From: Capsicum annuum | Lineage: Eukaryota; Streptophyta; Magnoliopsida; Solanales; Solanaceae | Reading direction: 5' to 3' | DNA length: 64,000 nt | NCBI RefSeq assembly: GCF_002878395.1 | Contig: NC_061112.1 | Coordinates: forward strand, 39,946,211-40,010,210 | Shown here: piece after piece, positions 35,042 through 46,884 of the stretch | How the letters are laid out: every line of letters starts with the position of its first letter | Numbering within the stretch: position 1 is the first letter of the stretch | Program-made: the position numbers and the translations under genes | The notes under the pieces: generated by a model | Told to the model about the DNA's origin: nothing | Seen by the model: the letters and a program-made list of their open reading frames with translations, nothing else | Databases searched by the model: none

Positions 35042-36680
35042 AGAAGATGCTGGAGATGCTCTATCACAACTTAAAGAAGGAGTAAAAGCCACAATAGATC
35101 CCCTAAAGAAAGTTAATCTTAGAACTAATGAAGACCTAAGACTAACTTACCTGAGTGTGTTTCTAAAAGTAGAGGAGGAAGTCACTTATATGGACATACT
35201 CAAAGAATATATGGATATCTTCTCTTGGAGCTATAATAAAATGCCTGGATTAGATCCGAAAGTAGCAGTCCATCAGTTGGAGGTCAAGAATGGTGCTCGT
35301 CCTGTTAAGCAAGCTCAAAGGAGCTTTAGGCCAGAGTTGGTTCCATTAATTGAAAATGGAGTTAACAAACTCATTGAAGTGGGATTTATTCGTGAAGTAA
35401 AATATCCCAAATGGATTTCAAGTATTGTTCCAGTACGGAAGAAGAATGGATAAATTCGAGTTTGTGTTAACTTTTGGGATCTCAACAACGCCTGCCCTAA
35501 GGATGACTTTCTAATCCCTATACCAGAGTTGATGATTGATGCCACCACTGGTTATGAGGCAATGTCCTTCATGGATGGTTCATTCGGCTATAATCAAATC
35601 TGTATGGCGCCAAGATTATGTTGACTTTCGGGATCTCAACAACGCCTGCCCTAAGGATGACTTTCCAATCCCTATACCAGAGTTGATGATTGATGCCACC
35701 ACTGGTTATGAGGTAATTTCCTTCATGGATGGTTCATCCAGTTACAATCAAATCCGTATGGCACCAAAGGATGAAGAACTCATTGCATTTTGTATGCCCA
35801 AAGGTATTTATTGCTACAAGGTGATGCCTTTTGGTTTGAAGAACGCTGGTGCCACTTATCAAAGGGCTATGCAGAACATCTTTGAGGGCTTACTCCATAA
35901 AAAAGTTGAATGTTATGTGGATGATCTAGTGGTGAAGTCAAGAAAGAAAGGCGACCACTTAAAAGACCTAAGAAACGTATTCGAGTTACTATGAAGATAT
36001 CAACTTAGGATGAATCCATTCAAGTGTGCCTTTGGAGTTACTTTTGGAAAGTTTCTTGGCTTCATGGTATGACACCGAGGAATTGAAATTGATCAAGACA
36101 AGGTCAATGCAATTTTGAAGATGCCTGAGCCTCAAAATATTCATGATTTAAAAAGCCTTCAAGGAAGGCTCGCATATTTAAGAAGGTTCATCTTAAACTT
36201 AGCTGGAAAATGTCAACCATTTATTCATCTCATGAAAAAGGACACTCTCTTCGAATGGGACCAAGCTTGTAGTAATGCCTTTGAGAGCATCAAATCATAC
36301 TTAATGAAACCACCAGTTCTTGCAGCACCCATACCTGGGAAACCATTGATACTCTACATCACAACACAAGAGAGGTCAGTTGGAGCACTACTGGCTCAAG
36401 AAAATAGTGAAGGCAAAGAAAACTCACTTTATTATCTGAGCAGAATGATGACACCAAATGAGCTGAAGTATTCTCCAATTGAAAAGTTATATTTGGCATT
36501 GGCTTTCTCTATCCAAAAGATGAAATACTACTTCTAAGATCATGTTGTCCGTCTCTTATTTAATGAAAATCCCATCAAATATGATGTCAAAACCAGTCTT
36601 AAGTGACCGACTTGCAAGGTGGTACCTATAATTTCAAAAGTTTGAGATTGTGTACGTTTCCTAAAAAGATGTAAAAGGAC
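35042..36680 (+). pseudogene. Tat element: reverse transcriptase and RNase H
   Basis: The N-terminal part is open at 35,157-35,453 ('YMDIFSWSYNKMPGLDPKVA', 'AQRSFRPELVPLIENGVNKL'). The palm region carries 'CPKDDFPIPIPELMIDATTG' and 'VMPFGLKNAGATYQRAMQNI', with catalytic 'YVDD' at 35,913-35,924. RNase H follows, with 'LYYLSRMMTPNELKYSPIEK' at about 36,428-36,487. A 154 bp direct duplication (35,471-35,624 and 35,625-35,778) lies inside the first palm motif. Because 154 is not divisible by three, it shifts the frame. Stops occur at 35,451, 35,992, 36,073 and 36,535. Confidence 0.85.
35471..35778 (+). repeat. 154 bp tandem duplication inside RT
   Basis: The block from 'gggatctcaacaacgcctgc' to 'tatggcgcc/tatggcacc' occurs twice, offset exactly 154 bp at three checked points (35,471/35,625; 35,480/35,634; 35,602/35,756). 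The copies differ at roughly ten positions. Confidence 0.9.
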
Positions 36681-36685
36681 AAACA

Positions 36686-37207
36686 TTGGCTGACTTCTTG
36701 GCAGATCACCTAATACCTGATGATTGGGAGCTGAGCGATGAACTCCCTGATGAAGATACAATAGCTGTTGAAGTTAGATCCCCATGGAAGATGTACTTTG
36801 ATGGTGCTACACATCAAGATGGAGTTGGTGCTGGCGTAGTGTTTGTCACTCCACAAGAAAAGGCCATCTCCTACTCTTTTACCTTGATGAATTGTTGCTC
36901 CAATAATGTTGCTGAGTATCAAGCGCTCATACTCGGATTAGGGATGGTTGTTGACCTGAAGCAACTAAAATTACAAGTTTTTAATGACTCCCAATTGGTG
37001 ATAAAGCAGTTGTTAGGAAGCTATGAAGTCCAGAAGCCTGATTTAAGACCATATCATGAATATGCACAAAATTTGATGGGATGGATTGGAGGAGTAACCC
37101 TCCACCATGTTCTAAGGAGAGAAAATAAGCAAGCTGATGCCCTAGCTGCTTTGGCCTCAACCCTAACTCTTCCAAATCAGACCCAAGTTACTGTCCCCCA
37201 AGAATGA
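36686..37207 (+). CDS. Tat element: archaeal-type RNase H (second RNase H)
   Basis: 174 clean codons. 'WKMYFDGATHQDGVGAGVVF' (residues 35-54) has the first catalytic Asp. 'CCSNNVAEYQALILGLGMVV' has the Glu, 'QVFNDSQLVIKQLLGSYEVQ' the second Asp and 'LRRENKQADALAALAS' the last Asp. All four acidic positions are present. A second RNase H of this type between RT/RH and integrase marks the plant Tat lineage. Confidence 0.85.
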   Translation: MADFLADHLIPDDWELSDELPDEDTIAVEVRSPWKMYFDGATHQDGVGAGVVFVTPQEKAISYSFTLMNCCSNNVAEYQALILGLGMVVDLKQLKLQVFNDSQLVIKQLLGSYEVQKPDLRPYHEYAQNLMGWIGGVTLHHVLRRENKQADALAALASTLTLPNQTQVTVPQE

Positions 37208-37261
37208 GTAGTACTGCTATCAGATGAAGATGTAGAAAATAAGGTTGAAGACCTCATTGCC

Positions 37262-38529
37262 GTGTCTAAAGTTTTAAAAGAAGATTGGAAACAACCTATC
37301 ATTGATTACTTATGTTATAGGATACTTTCAGAAGATCCAAGAAGAAAGACTGACATTCGTCGTCGTGCACCTCACTTTCTTTACTACAAAGACACACTGT
37401 ACAGGAGATCATTTAAAGGAGTACTCTTATGGTCTTTGGGAAAGGAAGAAACAATTCAAGCTTTGCAAGAAGCGCACTCGGGAGTTTGTGGATCACATCA
37501 GTCAGGACCGAAGCTCCATTTTCACATTAAAAGGATGAGATATTATTGGCCAACGATGGTGAAAGATTGCTTGGACTATGCTAGAAGATGCAAAGCTTGC
37601 CAATTTCATGCAAACTTCATACATCATCCCCAGAAGTACTACATCCAACTGTAGTGTCATGGCCATTTAATGCTTGGGGAATGGATGTTGTTTGTGCACT
37701 GCCAAAGTCTTTTGGTGGACACTTATACATCTTGGACGCAACAGATTACTTCTCGAAGTGGGCCGAAGCTGTTGCTCTTAAGGAAGTAAAGAAAGAAAAT
37801 ATTGCGAACTTCATCTGAGTAAATATCATCTACCTCTTTGGAATCCCTTAATATATAATAACTGATAATGACAAGACGTTTGATAACAAACTGATGAATA
37901 AGATCTGTGATCTCTTTGGTTTTAAGCAGCGCAAGTCTTCTATGTACCATGTTGCCGCCAATGGTCTAGCCGAAGCATTCAATAAGACTTTATGCAACTT
38001 GTTGAAGAAAGTCATCTCCAAATCCAAACGACACTGGCATGAGCGGATGGAAGAAGCTTTGTGGGAATATAGGAAAACTTACCGTACCCCGATGCAAGAA
38101 ACCCCATACTCACTTGCTTTTGGAGTTGAAGCAGTTCTGCCACTTGAGTGTCAAATACCTTCTTTGAGACTAGTCATTCAAGAAGGGCTCACTAATGAAA
38201 AAAATGCTAAGTTGTGTCTTGCGGAGTTAGAAGCTCTTGATGAAAAGTGGCTAGAGGCTCAAAATTTTTTTGAATGTTATCAATCCCGGCTATCTCGTTC
38301 TTTTAAAAAAAGGGTTCGCTTAAGGTGCTTCCAAGTTGGAGATCAAGTCCTTGCAGTAAGAAGGCCCATTATCACTTTTCATAAGTCTGGGGGCAAATTT
38401 ACCTCAAAGTGGGATGGACCATTTATCATACAAGAGGCCTATTCAAATGGTTCTTACAAGCTTGTCGATGCAGATGGAGTGAGGGTTGGCCCCATCAACT
38501 CCAAGTTCTTGAAGAAGTACTATCCTTGA
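37262..38529 (+). pseudogene. Tat element: integrase
   Basis: The N-terminal zinc domain has His (AHSGVCGSHQSG) and 'CLDYARRCKACQFH' (37,470-37,610). The core shows 'FNAWGMDVVCALPKSFGGHL' (first Asp), 'TDNDKTFDN' (second Asp, about 37,864-37,890) and 'NGLAEAFNKTL' (Glu, about 37,960-37,995). The C-terminal domain ends with 'KWDGPFIIQEAYSNGSYKLV' and 'FLKKYYP' followed by TGA (38,527-38,529). A frame change near 37,640 and stops at 37,816 and 37,849 break it. Only the C-terminal 211 codons (37,894-38,529) are clean. Confidence 0.85.
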
Positions 38530-38544
38530 AGGAAGATGACACTC

Positions 38545-39012
38545 CTTAAGGCACGAGTACAAACTGCAAGTACACTCTTTAAGGAACGAGTATAAACTAC
38601 ATGTATACTCCTAAAGGCATGAGTATAAACTGCATGTACACTCCTTAAGACACGAGTATAAGCTGAATGTACACTCCTTAAGGCACGAGTATAAACTGTA
38701 TGTCCACTCCTTTAAGGTATGAGTATAAACTGCATGTCCACCCCTTAAGGCACGAGTATAAACTGCATGTACACTCCTTAAGGCACGAGTATAAACTGCA
38801 TGTACACTTCTTAAGGAACGGGTATAACCTGCATGTACACTCCTTAAGTCACAAGTATAAACCGCATGTACACTCCTTAAATCACGAGTATAAACTGCAT
38901 GCACACTACTTAAGGAACGAGTATAACCTGGATGCACACTCCTTAAGGCACGAGTATAAACTGCATGTCCACTCCTTAAGGCACGAGTATAAACTGCATG
39001 TCCACTCCTAGC
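38545..39012. repeat. Minisatellite, 33 bp unit, about 14 copies
   Basis: The unit is close to 'actccttaaggcacgagtat' plus 'aaactgcatgtac'. As 33 is a multiple of three, both strands stay open and give artificial 11-residue repeat ORFs (38,611-39,018 minus; 38,700-39,011 plus). It lies directly after the integrase stop. Confidence 0.9.
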
Positions 39013-39374
39013 CCACAAAAGTATAAACTATGTACGGCTCAAAAAAATATCCGCTAGGTTGAAAATCTCGAAAGAGGCGGCCTAGGCAAAACTTAGGACA
39101 CAAAAAAAATACTCACCCAGAACTATGTTGTGACTTGATCCTCTTCATTGAGGTACGTAGGTTCTTGGAATCTCATTCCGAGTTCAGTTGCATAAGTGAT
39201 AAAAAAAAATATGTTCCTACAGTGTCTGTCATATGAACGTCAAGTATGAAACTAGTCTAATTAAATTTTGTACTTACTCCAAATATTTGTGACTCAATGG
39301 GGGAAACCTGTCAAAAAGAAAAAGAGTTCTTTCAATGAGATTTGAAATGCTAAATTTCTCCAAGACTATAACTA

Positions 39375-40105
39375 AAAGGATACTAAAATTTTTATGCCTT
39401 AAGGTGGACAAAAGTTGTCCCTTTGCAGCTTAAGCTAGCCTCTAACGGGTTTATCCTTAAAAGGATATCGAATTTCCATGCCTTAAGGTGGACAAAATTT
39501 ATCCCTTTGCACCTTAAGCTGGCCTCTCATGGGTTTAAGGATATCAAAATTTCCATGCCTTAAGGTGGACAAAATTTTTTCCTTTGCACCTTAAGCTGGC
39601 CTCTCACGGGTTTATTCTTAAAGGATATCAAAATTTTCATGCCTTAAGGTGGAAAAAATTTGTCCCTTTGCACCTTAAGCTGGCCTCTAATGGGTTTATC
39701 TTTAAAAAGATCTCAAAATTTCTATGCCTTAAGGTGGACAAAATTTGTCCCTTTGCACCTTAAGCTGGACTATCATGGGTTTAAAAGGATCTCAAAATTT
39801 TCATGTCTTAAGGTGGACAAAATTGTCCCTTTGCACCTTAAGCTGGCTTCTCATGGGTTTATCTTTAAAATGATATCAAAATTTCCATGCCTTAAGGTGG
39901 ACAAAATTTATCCTTTTGCACCTTAAGCTGGCCTCTCACGGGTTTATCCTTAAAAGGATCTCAAAATTTTCATGCCTTAAGGTGGACAAAATTTGTCCCT
40001 TTGCACCTTAAGCTGGCCTCTCACGGGTTTATCTTTAAAATAATCTTAAGATTTTCATGCCTTAAGGCAGGCAAGATTTGTCCCTTTGCACCTTAAGCTA
40101 AATGT
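39375..40105. repeat. Tandem repeat, 78-87 bp unit, about nine copies
   Basis: The landmark 'gccttaaggtggac' recurs near 39,398, 39,480, 39,558, 39,640, 39,727, 39,806, 39,890, 39,974 and (altered) 40,058. Each unit also has 'ccctttgcaccttaagctgg' and 'ctctcacgggttta'. Confidence 0.9.
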
Positions 40106-40134
40106 TGAAAAGGGCCCATACTTAAAGAAAACCA

Positions 40135-40440
40135 TTGCACCATCTTCAAGCAAAATTGGTCGGATTTAAGGTGATAGAGGTGAAGTTAAACTCTCGCACC
40201 TTCAGCTAATGTCCACAGTCTTCAAGTAAAATTGGTCGGACTTAAGGTGATGGAGGTGAAGTTAAACTCCCGCACCTTAAGTCGATGTCCACCGTCTTCA
40301 AATAAAATTGGTTGGACTTAAGGTGACGGAGGCAAAGTTAAACTCTCGCACCTTAAGCCGATGTCCACCGTCTTCAAGTAAAATTGATCAGACTTAAGGT
40401 GACGGAGACAAAGTTAAACTCTCACACCCTAACACGATTG
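40135..40440. repeat. Tandem repeat, about 79 bp unit, about four copies
   Basis: The landmark 'gtcttcaagtaaaattggtc' recurs near 40,142, 40,209, 40,290 and 40,369. Each unit has 'gacttaaggtga' and 'cgcaccttaagc', an inverted CTTAAGG pair shared with the neighbouring array. Confidence 0.9.
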
Positions 40441-40974
40441 TTGCATATTACTGTTTGTTTCAACCCTACAAAAAAATTGAAAGAAACAAAGCAAAAACAT
40501 GAAAAAGGGGACTTACTCAAAGGCCAACAGAGAGGATCAGATCTCACCACCAATTAAAATTACACAATGCATTAGTTGTATTTTTTTTGGACTGGATCGT
40601 TGGTATTTATAGATTCCAGGGGATGACTATAGCCGAATTTGTATTAAACAGGGATTGTTGAGGCGGTGAGGGCCAAATCTTAAACTCGGTTGAAATTAGT
40701 TTGCTGTGACGGCATGATGTAAAAGAGAAAACTATCATCTGCACGTAAGTAAGGGTTACTATATAAGGAAAATTGAACTTTAAAATATTAAATTAATATA
40801 TGATAGGTTAGGTCAAGAAACATATTCATTACCATATTTATTTCTTTTAAATATGTGTTTTGAAAATGCACATAGCCATTACATATATTAATTTGATCTG
40901 AATTCGATTTACTTCAAGGCTCAGCTCTGATTTAAATAAATTAATACTTCGATAAGTCTTGAAGCAGGGGCATT
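40441..40974 (+). other. 3' untranslated region and purine tract of the Tat element
   Basis: Non-coding. Ends with 'gaagcaggggcatt' (40,961-40,974) immediately before the LTR, the expected plus-strand primer. Confidence 0.7.
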
Positions 40975-41788
40975 TGTAGGTGATGCAATTTTATTAAATT
41001 TCAATTCTTACAAAATTTGAATTATATTAAATTCAAAATATATTAGTCCCAAATAAATATTGTTGATTAATATAATTGAATTAATTATTTAAGTCCAAAT
41101 AGGTATGGATTTAAATAAGGCCCAATATTTAGTGGGTTAGTCCATTAATTTAGGCTATAAATGATGAGCCCACTTTACTAAGCCCAAGATATTATCATAT
41201 TCTAGAGGCCCAAATAAGCGCTACGTGTCAAATGACGTGGCATGCCAAGTCAAGTGAAGGAGCCAATAGGACCGTGCCATATGTCAAACTGATGCAGCAG
41301 ACCCATGAAATAAAAGCCCATAAAAGGTGCCACATCACTTAAATCTGATTGGTCAAAGGAAATCCATATTCATCATGACTCTTTCTTTCCTATAACTATA
41401 AATAGGAGACTCATAATTCAAAAAAAGGACCCCCAAAACTCTAACAAGTAGCAAGAGAAAGCTCGTGAATCAAGCTCCACAATTTCTCTAAAAAGCTCAA
41501 GCAGTCAAAGCAAGTTCATTGAGATTCAAGATCAAGACCGTAATATTCAAGAACAAGCTCAAAAGCCCTTGAATTCAAGCACAAGTCAAGATCAAGTCCC
41601 TCAAATCAAGAAGTCAAGTTCAAATTCAAGATCAAGCTTCAAGCCCTTGAATTTATATTTGAAAAGGCGAATCAGAGGATTCATAGAGATTGTAACACTC
41701 GCATTGAAATCAATAAGATCGATTGTTGCAATATTTTTCTTATCTCAAATTATTTATTTTTTGGTCTCGAAAATTTTATTGTCCAACA
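40975..41788 (+). repeat. 3' LTR of the Tat element
   Basis: 814 bp, TGTAGG...CCAACA, followed by the AAATG duplication. TATAAATA is at 41,397-41,404. Confidence 0.9.
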
Positions 41789-41793
41789 AAATG

Positions 41794-42826
41794 ATCAGTG
41801 CAATGAACTTTTACTATATTATATAAATATATTTATATGTAAGCTTTCATAAAAGTTGAGATTTTTGTAATCTTAAAATAAGATATATAACACTGCATTC
41901 ATTTATTTTTATTTGCTTCATCTGGGTTGTTCGTATATTTCTGAGTATTTGCTTCTTTAATCTTACAAGAATAGTCTGAACAAAATCTTTTCATTATATC
42001 CTTGTTCAATAAATATAGCCATTATTGATTTGAAAAGAGGAATAAAATTTAACCAGGGGTATATTAGTGAAATTACTTTTAATTTTATAGGAGTAAGAAA
42101 TTTATTAAGGTGTGTGTCTAACCCAAATAGAGTAAATAAGAAGGAATGAATAGAGTACGATAGAATAGATAAATTAACCTGCATGTAAAATTTTCTTACA
42201 CAAATATTAAATAATATATTTTTTAATCCCTTTTATAAAATCTTAACTCCACCAGTATTAATTTGATTTGTGCTCCATTTTTCATAGATAATTTTCAACT
42301 ATCAATATTGTATCTTTAGTATTTTTTATTTTATTTTATTATAAAAATGAATATAGGATATATTTACATGGAAAAAATCAAACTCTTATCTCCTTAATAT
42401 AAATAAATATACTTTTTACTTTTATTTATATATTATATTAAGTAAAAAGACTATATTTTAGGAAAATACTGCTCGTAAGATTTTATAAAAAAATTTAATG
42501 TATTGACACTTATAATTTTAATTTATTCTCTTGCATAATTTTTAAATAAAATTGAAAAAAAAATGTTAAAATAAGTCACTAAATTAAAAAAAATGTGTTT
42601 GATCCGATGTTAAAATAAGCATTGAATCATATTATATTTTAATTTTAGTTAGGGCAATTTAAATAAGTTGTAAACCATTATTTGATTTTATAAAAATAAA
42701 GAAAGATAGCTTTTTTAAAGTGAGATCTCTATTATCTTTTTCTATCATATTTATTTAAAATTATTCATTTATTTTTTTTGACAAACTAATTAAATATCAA
42801 TAAATACATTTAAAATTATAATATTG
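41794..42826. other. AT-rich spacer
   Basis: No recognisable gene, terminal repeat or RNA. Short open frames here are chance. Confidence 0.5.
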
Positions 42827-42856
42827 GGCTCGTAAAACGAGCCATTCATTATCTAA
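42827..42856 (+). mobile_element. Candidate Helitron 3' terminus
   Basis: A perfect 6 bp hairpin, GGCTCG-taaaa-CGAGCC (42,827-42,843), is followed 9 bp later by CTAA (42,853-42,856) and T. This matches the Helitron rule of a hairpin about 10 bp before CTRR. The 5' end is unknown. Confidence 0.5.
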
Positions 42857-43095
42857 TATATATATAAAGGAGAATCTTAGCTCATCCTGAGGCATTCCGT
42901 AGAGGCCTCCAATGCTATTTATTTATTTATTTATTGTAATTTTTTGGACATTAATTGAGTTTTCTTCTCATTTGAAATTTTTATATGTTTAAAGAAAACT
43001 CAAAAGTCACTATATTTAATTCTATTAATTATATAAAATTATTTATGTGTTTAAAGAAAACTCAAAAGTAACTATATTTAACTCTATTAATCACA

Positions 43096-44039
43096 TCTAT
43101 ATATAAAGGAGAGTAATAAACGTGCTCATGTGGCATACTTCTCCTTTTTTTTTTTTTCATTATTCTAGACCTTTTTCTCTTATATTTCTCTCCATATATT
43201 TTGCAAGAAATTAAAATTACTTTATCAATTAGCCTATAATTATCTACATTCATTACTCAATTAAAAACCACATGCATCTATGAAATATAAACGGTGAACA
43301 GCTATACTTTAAAATCCTTTCCCCGTTCTACTAATTGATCAATTCAGGTAAAGTTAATTTCAAAGATGGAAAATAATAATTAAAAAAAAAAGCGATTCCT
43401 TTTATTAGCAACAGCCAACATGTCTCAGATTATATATTGTACTAGAAACTAGAAAGTTAAAATATTTTACATGAAAAAAAAGGTAATACCACAAAGAAAC
43501 GTCCCTGGGTATTAATTGATACTATTAATAATAATAATAATAATAATAATATATATATAAAAGAGATCAATAGTCAATCCTATGTGGCATGCCTTAGATT
43601 ATTTCATTTATCTATTTTGTGGTTTTTTAAAATTATTTTCTCCTATTTTTAGCTTAATAAATTATTTAAAATTAATAAAAATCATCCATTAATGTCTATA
43701 TTATTAGGAATTAAATACAATGTGTTTAATATACAACATGATTATTATCTCATGCTATTAAACTCTTCCACTTCCTCACCTTATTTATTACACTTTTTAT
43801 TATTTAATTTATCTATTCTTCCTCTTGAAAAAAAATAATTCATCCCACTTCCCGGATTTAAAAATACTTTTATGACAATCTCTCTCTCTCTATATATTTA
43901 TTTTTTCTCAATATTTTGAGTTTTTTTTTTATTCTTTTTACTTTATATAATATGTTAAACACTCAAAAATAATCTAAAAGTTGAAACTCTTTTTTTAACT
44001 AAATTTTTAAGAGAATTAAACATGACAATTATGGCTTAC

Positions 44040-44075
<36 letters not shown>

Positions 44076-45009
44076 CCATTCATATCCTTAATATTACTCT
44101 ATCTTCTCATGCCTTTTGATATCCAAATATAAGTTCTATAAATTTAAACATTTGAATAAGCATTTTTCAATGCACTTCTCAGAATTAAGCATTGGATCAA
44201 TATTGATTGTAATTTTCTTCTAATATTACTTTTTTGTTTACAGATTTATACTTTTTCATCACTCTAAAAGCAATTATTAAGGTAAATAAATATACTTTAT
44301 TTTTCTTGTGTGTGTTAGTAGCTGAAAGTTTGTAAGAATGCATCATAAAATTTTAAATACATATTTTTTATCGTTTTAAAAATTTTTTAGTGATGATATT
44401 TTATAAACTGAAGAAAAATATTCATATAGATCAAATACTAATTATGAATATTAGACCCTTCTTCTAAGTTTTGAATGTTTCATTCTAATAGCCAATTTAG
44501 TTTTTATTTGTAGAATTAAGTTTGATTCCTGTGGAATGTTAATTTATCATAAATTTCGTGAATGATGTTTCTCTTCACCTTTTCTATTAATTTGTTCTTT
44601 ATACATGTTCCGTTTACTTTCTTATATTAATTTGCTCTTTATGATGGATAATTAAGACACGTTATATTGTTTCTGCAGTTTGAATTCAAGGAGTAACACT
44701 TTCATTATTATTTTTTTTTTGAAAGAAAAGCTACTAAATTCAAATGTTAATTTATTATAAAAATGCATTTATCATTTTTATTGTTATGCTTTCGGTGCTT
44801 ATTATATTTTCATGTTTTTAATGATTAAGTTTGTAAGAATGATGTTGCATCTTTTTATTTTGCATGTTTTCTATATGATTTATCTTTATTTTGTATTTTA
44901 CATGAATTTCTGATTTTTGTAGTTTTATAATTATTTTGGCTCAAAATAATAACGTATGATTTTGATAGAAATCTACTATAACCGCGCGAAGTGCGGACAA
45001 AATCACTAG
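43096..45009 (+). mobile_element. Candidate non-autonomous Helitron
   Basis: The 3' end is strong: CCGCGC-gaa-GTGCGG hairpin (44,982-44,996), then 'acaaaatca' and CTAG (45,006-45,009) followed by T, the usual terminus of Solanaceae Helitrons. The proposed 5' end is TCTATATATAAAGGAGA at 43,096, preceded by A, as the A/T insertion rule requires. Similar 5' end sequences at 42,852 and about 43,545 are alternatives and may mark nested copies. There is no Rep/helicase frame. Confidence 0.55.
44040..44076. repeat. ATT microsatellite
   Basis: An uninterrupted (ATT)n run of about 12 units. A second AAT run lies at about 43,528-43,550. Confidence 0.9.
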
Positions 45010-46435
45010 TTAATGATAAAAGAAATAAGAAGAATGACACTTGCAACAACATCTATATAATGAGTAGTGATGTTTGTGTACTGTAAATTTCTCTGCTTGT
45101 ACATTTTTCATATGACTATGAAATATTCATATTTTGGAATCTTGAATTCTCATATTAGGATGTAATAATTGATTAAATATTTTATCTCCTAGATGTTCTA
45201 TAATCTCCTTTGGATATTTCTAAGTTTGTTTTTTTCATGTTAGTTTTCAGAAACAAATAAATATACATTTTGTTATGAAATATATACCTATCTAAATTTA
45301 ATATTTCTCTCCTTTACACATTTTTTTTTCTATTTATAAAGAAGATTGAGTCCATAAAATTGCAGGTTAGAAGTGGCTGGGGTGAGAGTTAGAGGAGAAG
45401 GTCTCTGTTACAAATTTGATATTGGTGTATGTTCAAGCCTCTGAGCAGTCTATGGTTGAGGTTGGACCTAAAGGAGATTATAATTTTTATCTATTTATCT
45501 TCGTTTTCTTCTCCATTTTATTTTATATTTTATATATGCTTTAGTTTAAAATTATTTTATTGTAGTTCCTTCAAGTAATCTTTAGTAATTAATATAGATT
45601 GTTTTATATTGATTTTTTTGTTGATGAAATTTTGAAAAGACTTCAAGAGAATTCAATACCAGTTATTTTGTGCATCTGTTTTTTTTCTTTTGGTTGCCTT
45701 TTGTATTTCACTAATTCTCTTCCTTTTTCTTTTTATGTTTTTTTCAATTAGAATTGCAACTTTATTTTATAGACTTGTAGACTGATTTCTGGATAAAGAT
45801 TATTCCGGTTAAGATTAAAAATAATATACAAAAAAAAAATATAAAAATGGATAATGAAGTACAATTCAATGAATAAACACTATTTTTATTTAATTTCTCA
45901 TTGGTTTGGTATCCACATTGAATATTCTTTTAATTTAGATAAGAATTTTTTCATTTCATGAATAAATACCATATATGATCTATGAATATGACTTAATGTT
46001 TATCTTTTTCATCATGTTTATAATTTTTATACAATTTGTGCAATGTTTTCTTTTGTCTAAATTGAAGTAAATTAATAGAGCAAAAGTTCTAGCTAATATT
46101 CTATCCCTTTGCATCAGACTTCTTAAACAATAATTAGTGTAATCTAACTAATATATCCTGCCTCTTAATTCTGTAATAATTAATGCTAAAAAATTTAAAA
46201 ATAATTAATTGAACGGAGGAAGTAAAAGGCTATAGAAAATATACTCCATACTATCTAATATCTGACTCGAGAAAATTGACGGAAAGGTGCCTTTTAAATC
46301 TTGAATGAAGGATTGGTGATATTGACCAACTTAAAGGGTCAAACATCATTAGGAAACTTGATTAAGTTAATTATGAACTTGATTAATATTTTCAAAACTT
46401 TCTAATCTTTTGAAAAATAAAAATCAACCCACACC
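45010..46435. other. AT-rich spacer between Helitron and Ulp1 element
   Basis: Many short homopolymers and no convincing open frame. The left border of the Ulp1-carrying element probably lies near 46,260-46,440 but I cannot identify a terminal repeat. Confidence 0.4.
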
Positions 46436-46667
46436 CCTCTTTAATCTAAATCAACTATCCTATCTCCTCTCTCTTTCTCGACAGCTTCTCTCAACTCTCT
46501 CTCAACCAACAGTTCTGTAAAATTCTCTCTTTAATCCTCGGCGACTTCAACTTGTGGTGGAAAATAGTCGAGCGAGTTCCCTTTTGACTTTCAACCATCA
46601 ATCGACGTGAAGACTTCTTCGATGACAACAAGTTCGAGTTCTTCTTCATCCCATTTTCTTTTCACGG
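46436..46667 (+). other. Possible leader exon of Ulp1-like gene A
   Basis: A CT-rich stretch (untranslated-leader-like) leads to ATG at 46,622 and a Ser-rich start (Met-Thr-Thr-Ser-Ser-Ser). It ends at a good splice donor, ACGG/GTAAGA (46,668). The repeat array and the coding exon at 48,376 lie downstream, so this may be a first, mostly untranslated exon. Confidence 0.35.
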
Positions 46668-46825
46668 GTAAGAAATTATGAAGAAATAGAGGAACTTGAG
46701 TCAACTACTCTTCTAGTATAGAAATGTGGACTAAATAAAACTCTAATTTCTGGTATTTCTTCTTCCTGTTAAAGTACTGTTGATTCAAATTTATTGGTGA
46801 TTTTGTTCATAATTGATGTTCTTAG

Positions 46826-46842
46826 TGTGTGTGTGTGTGTGA
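46826..46842. repeat. GT microsatellite
   Basis: A short (GT)n run upstream of the palindromic array. Confidence 0.7.
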
Positions 46843-46884
46843 TGTGTTAGTGTTGCTGGGTTGATTTATTGTTTGTCTGGGTAA

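Larger units (their letters stand above)
30482..41788 (+). mobile_element. Ty3/gypsy retrotransposon, Tat lineage, complete but defective
   Basis: 11,307 bp. Two LTRs (812 and 814 bp) begin TGTAGG and end CCAACA. The flanking 5 bp AAATG at 30,477-30,481 and 41,789-41,793 is a perfect target duplication. A primer site (TGGCAAGCCCAGTG) follows the 5' LTR and a purine tract with GGGG precedes the 3' LTR. Gene order is gag, protease, reverse transcriptase, RNase H, a second (archaeal-type) RNase H, integrase. The second RNase H and the long repeat-bearing region after integrase are Tat-lineage traits (Retand/Ogre group). All domains carry stops or frameshifts, and the RT has an internal tandem duplication. 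Confidence 0.9.

Noticed and set aside
38611..39018. 135-codon minus ORF (and 103-codon plus ORF at 38,700-39,011) with 11-residue repeats
   Set aside because: Both come from the 33 bp tandem repeat, whose length is a multiple of three, so no stop arises. No start context or domain.
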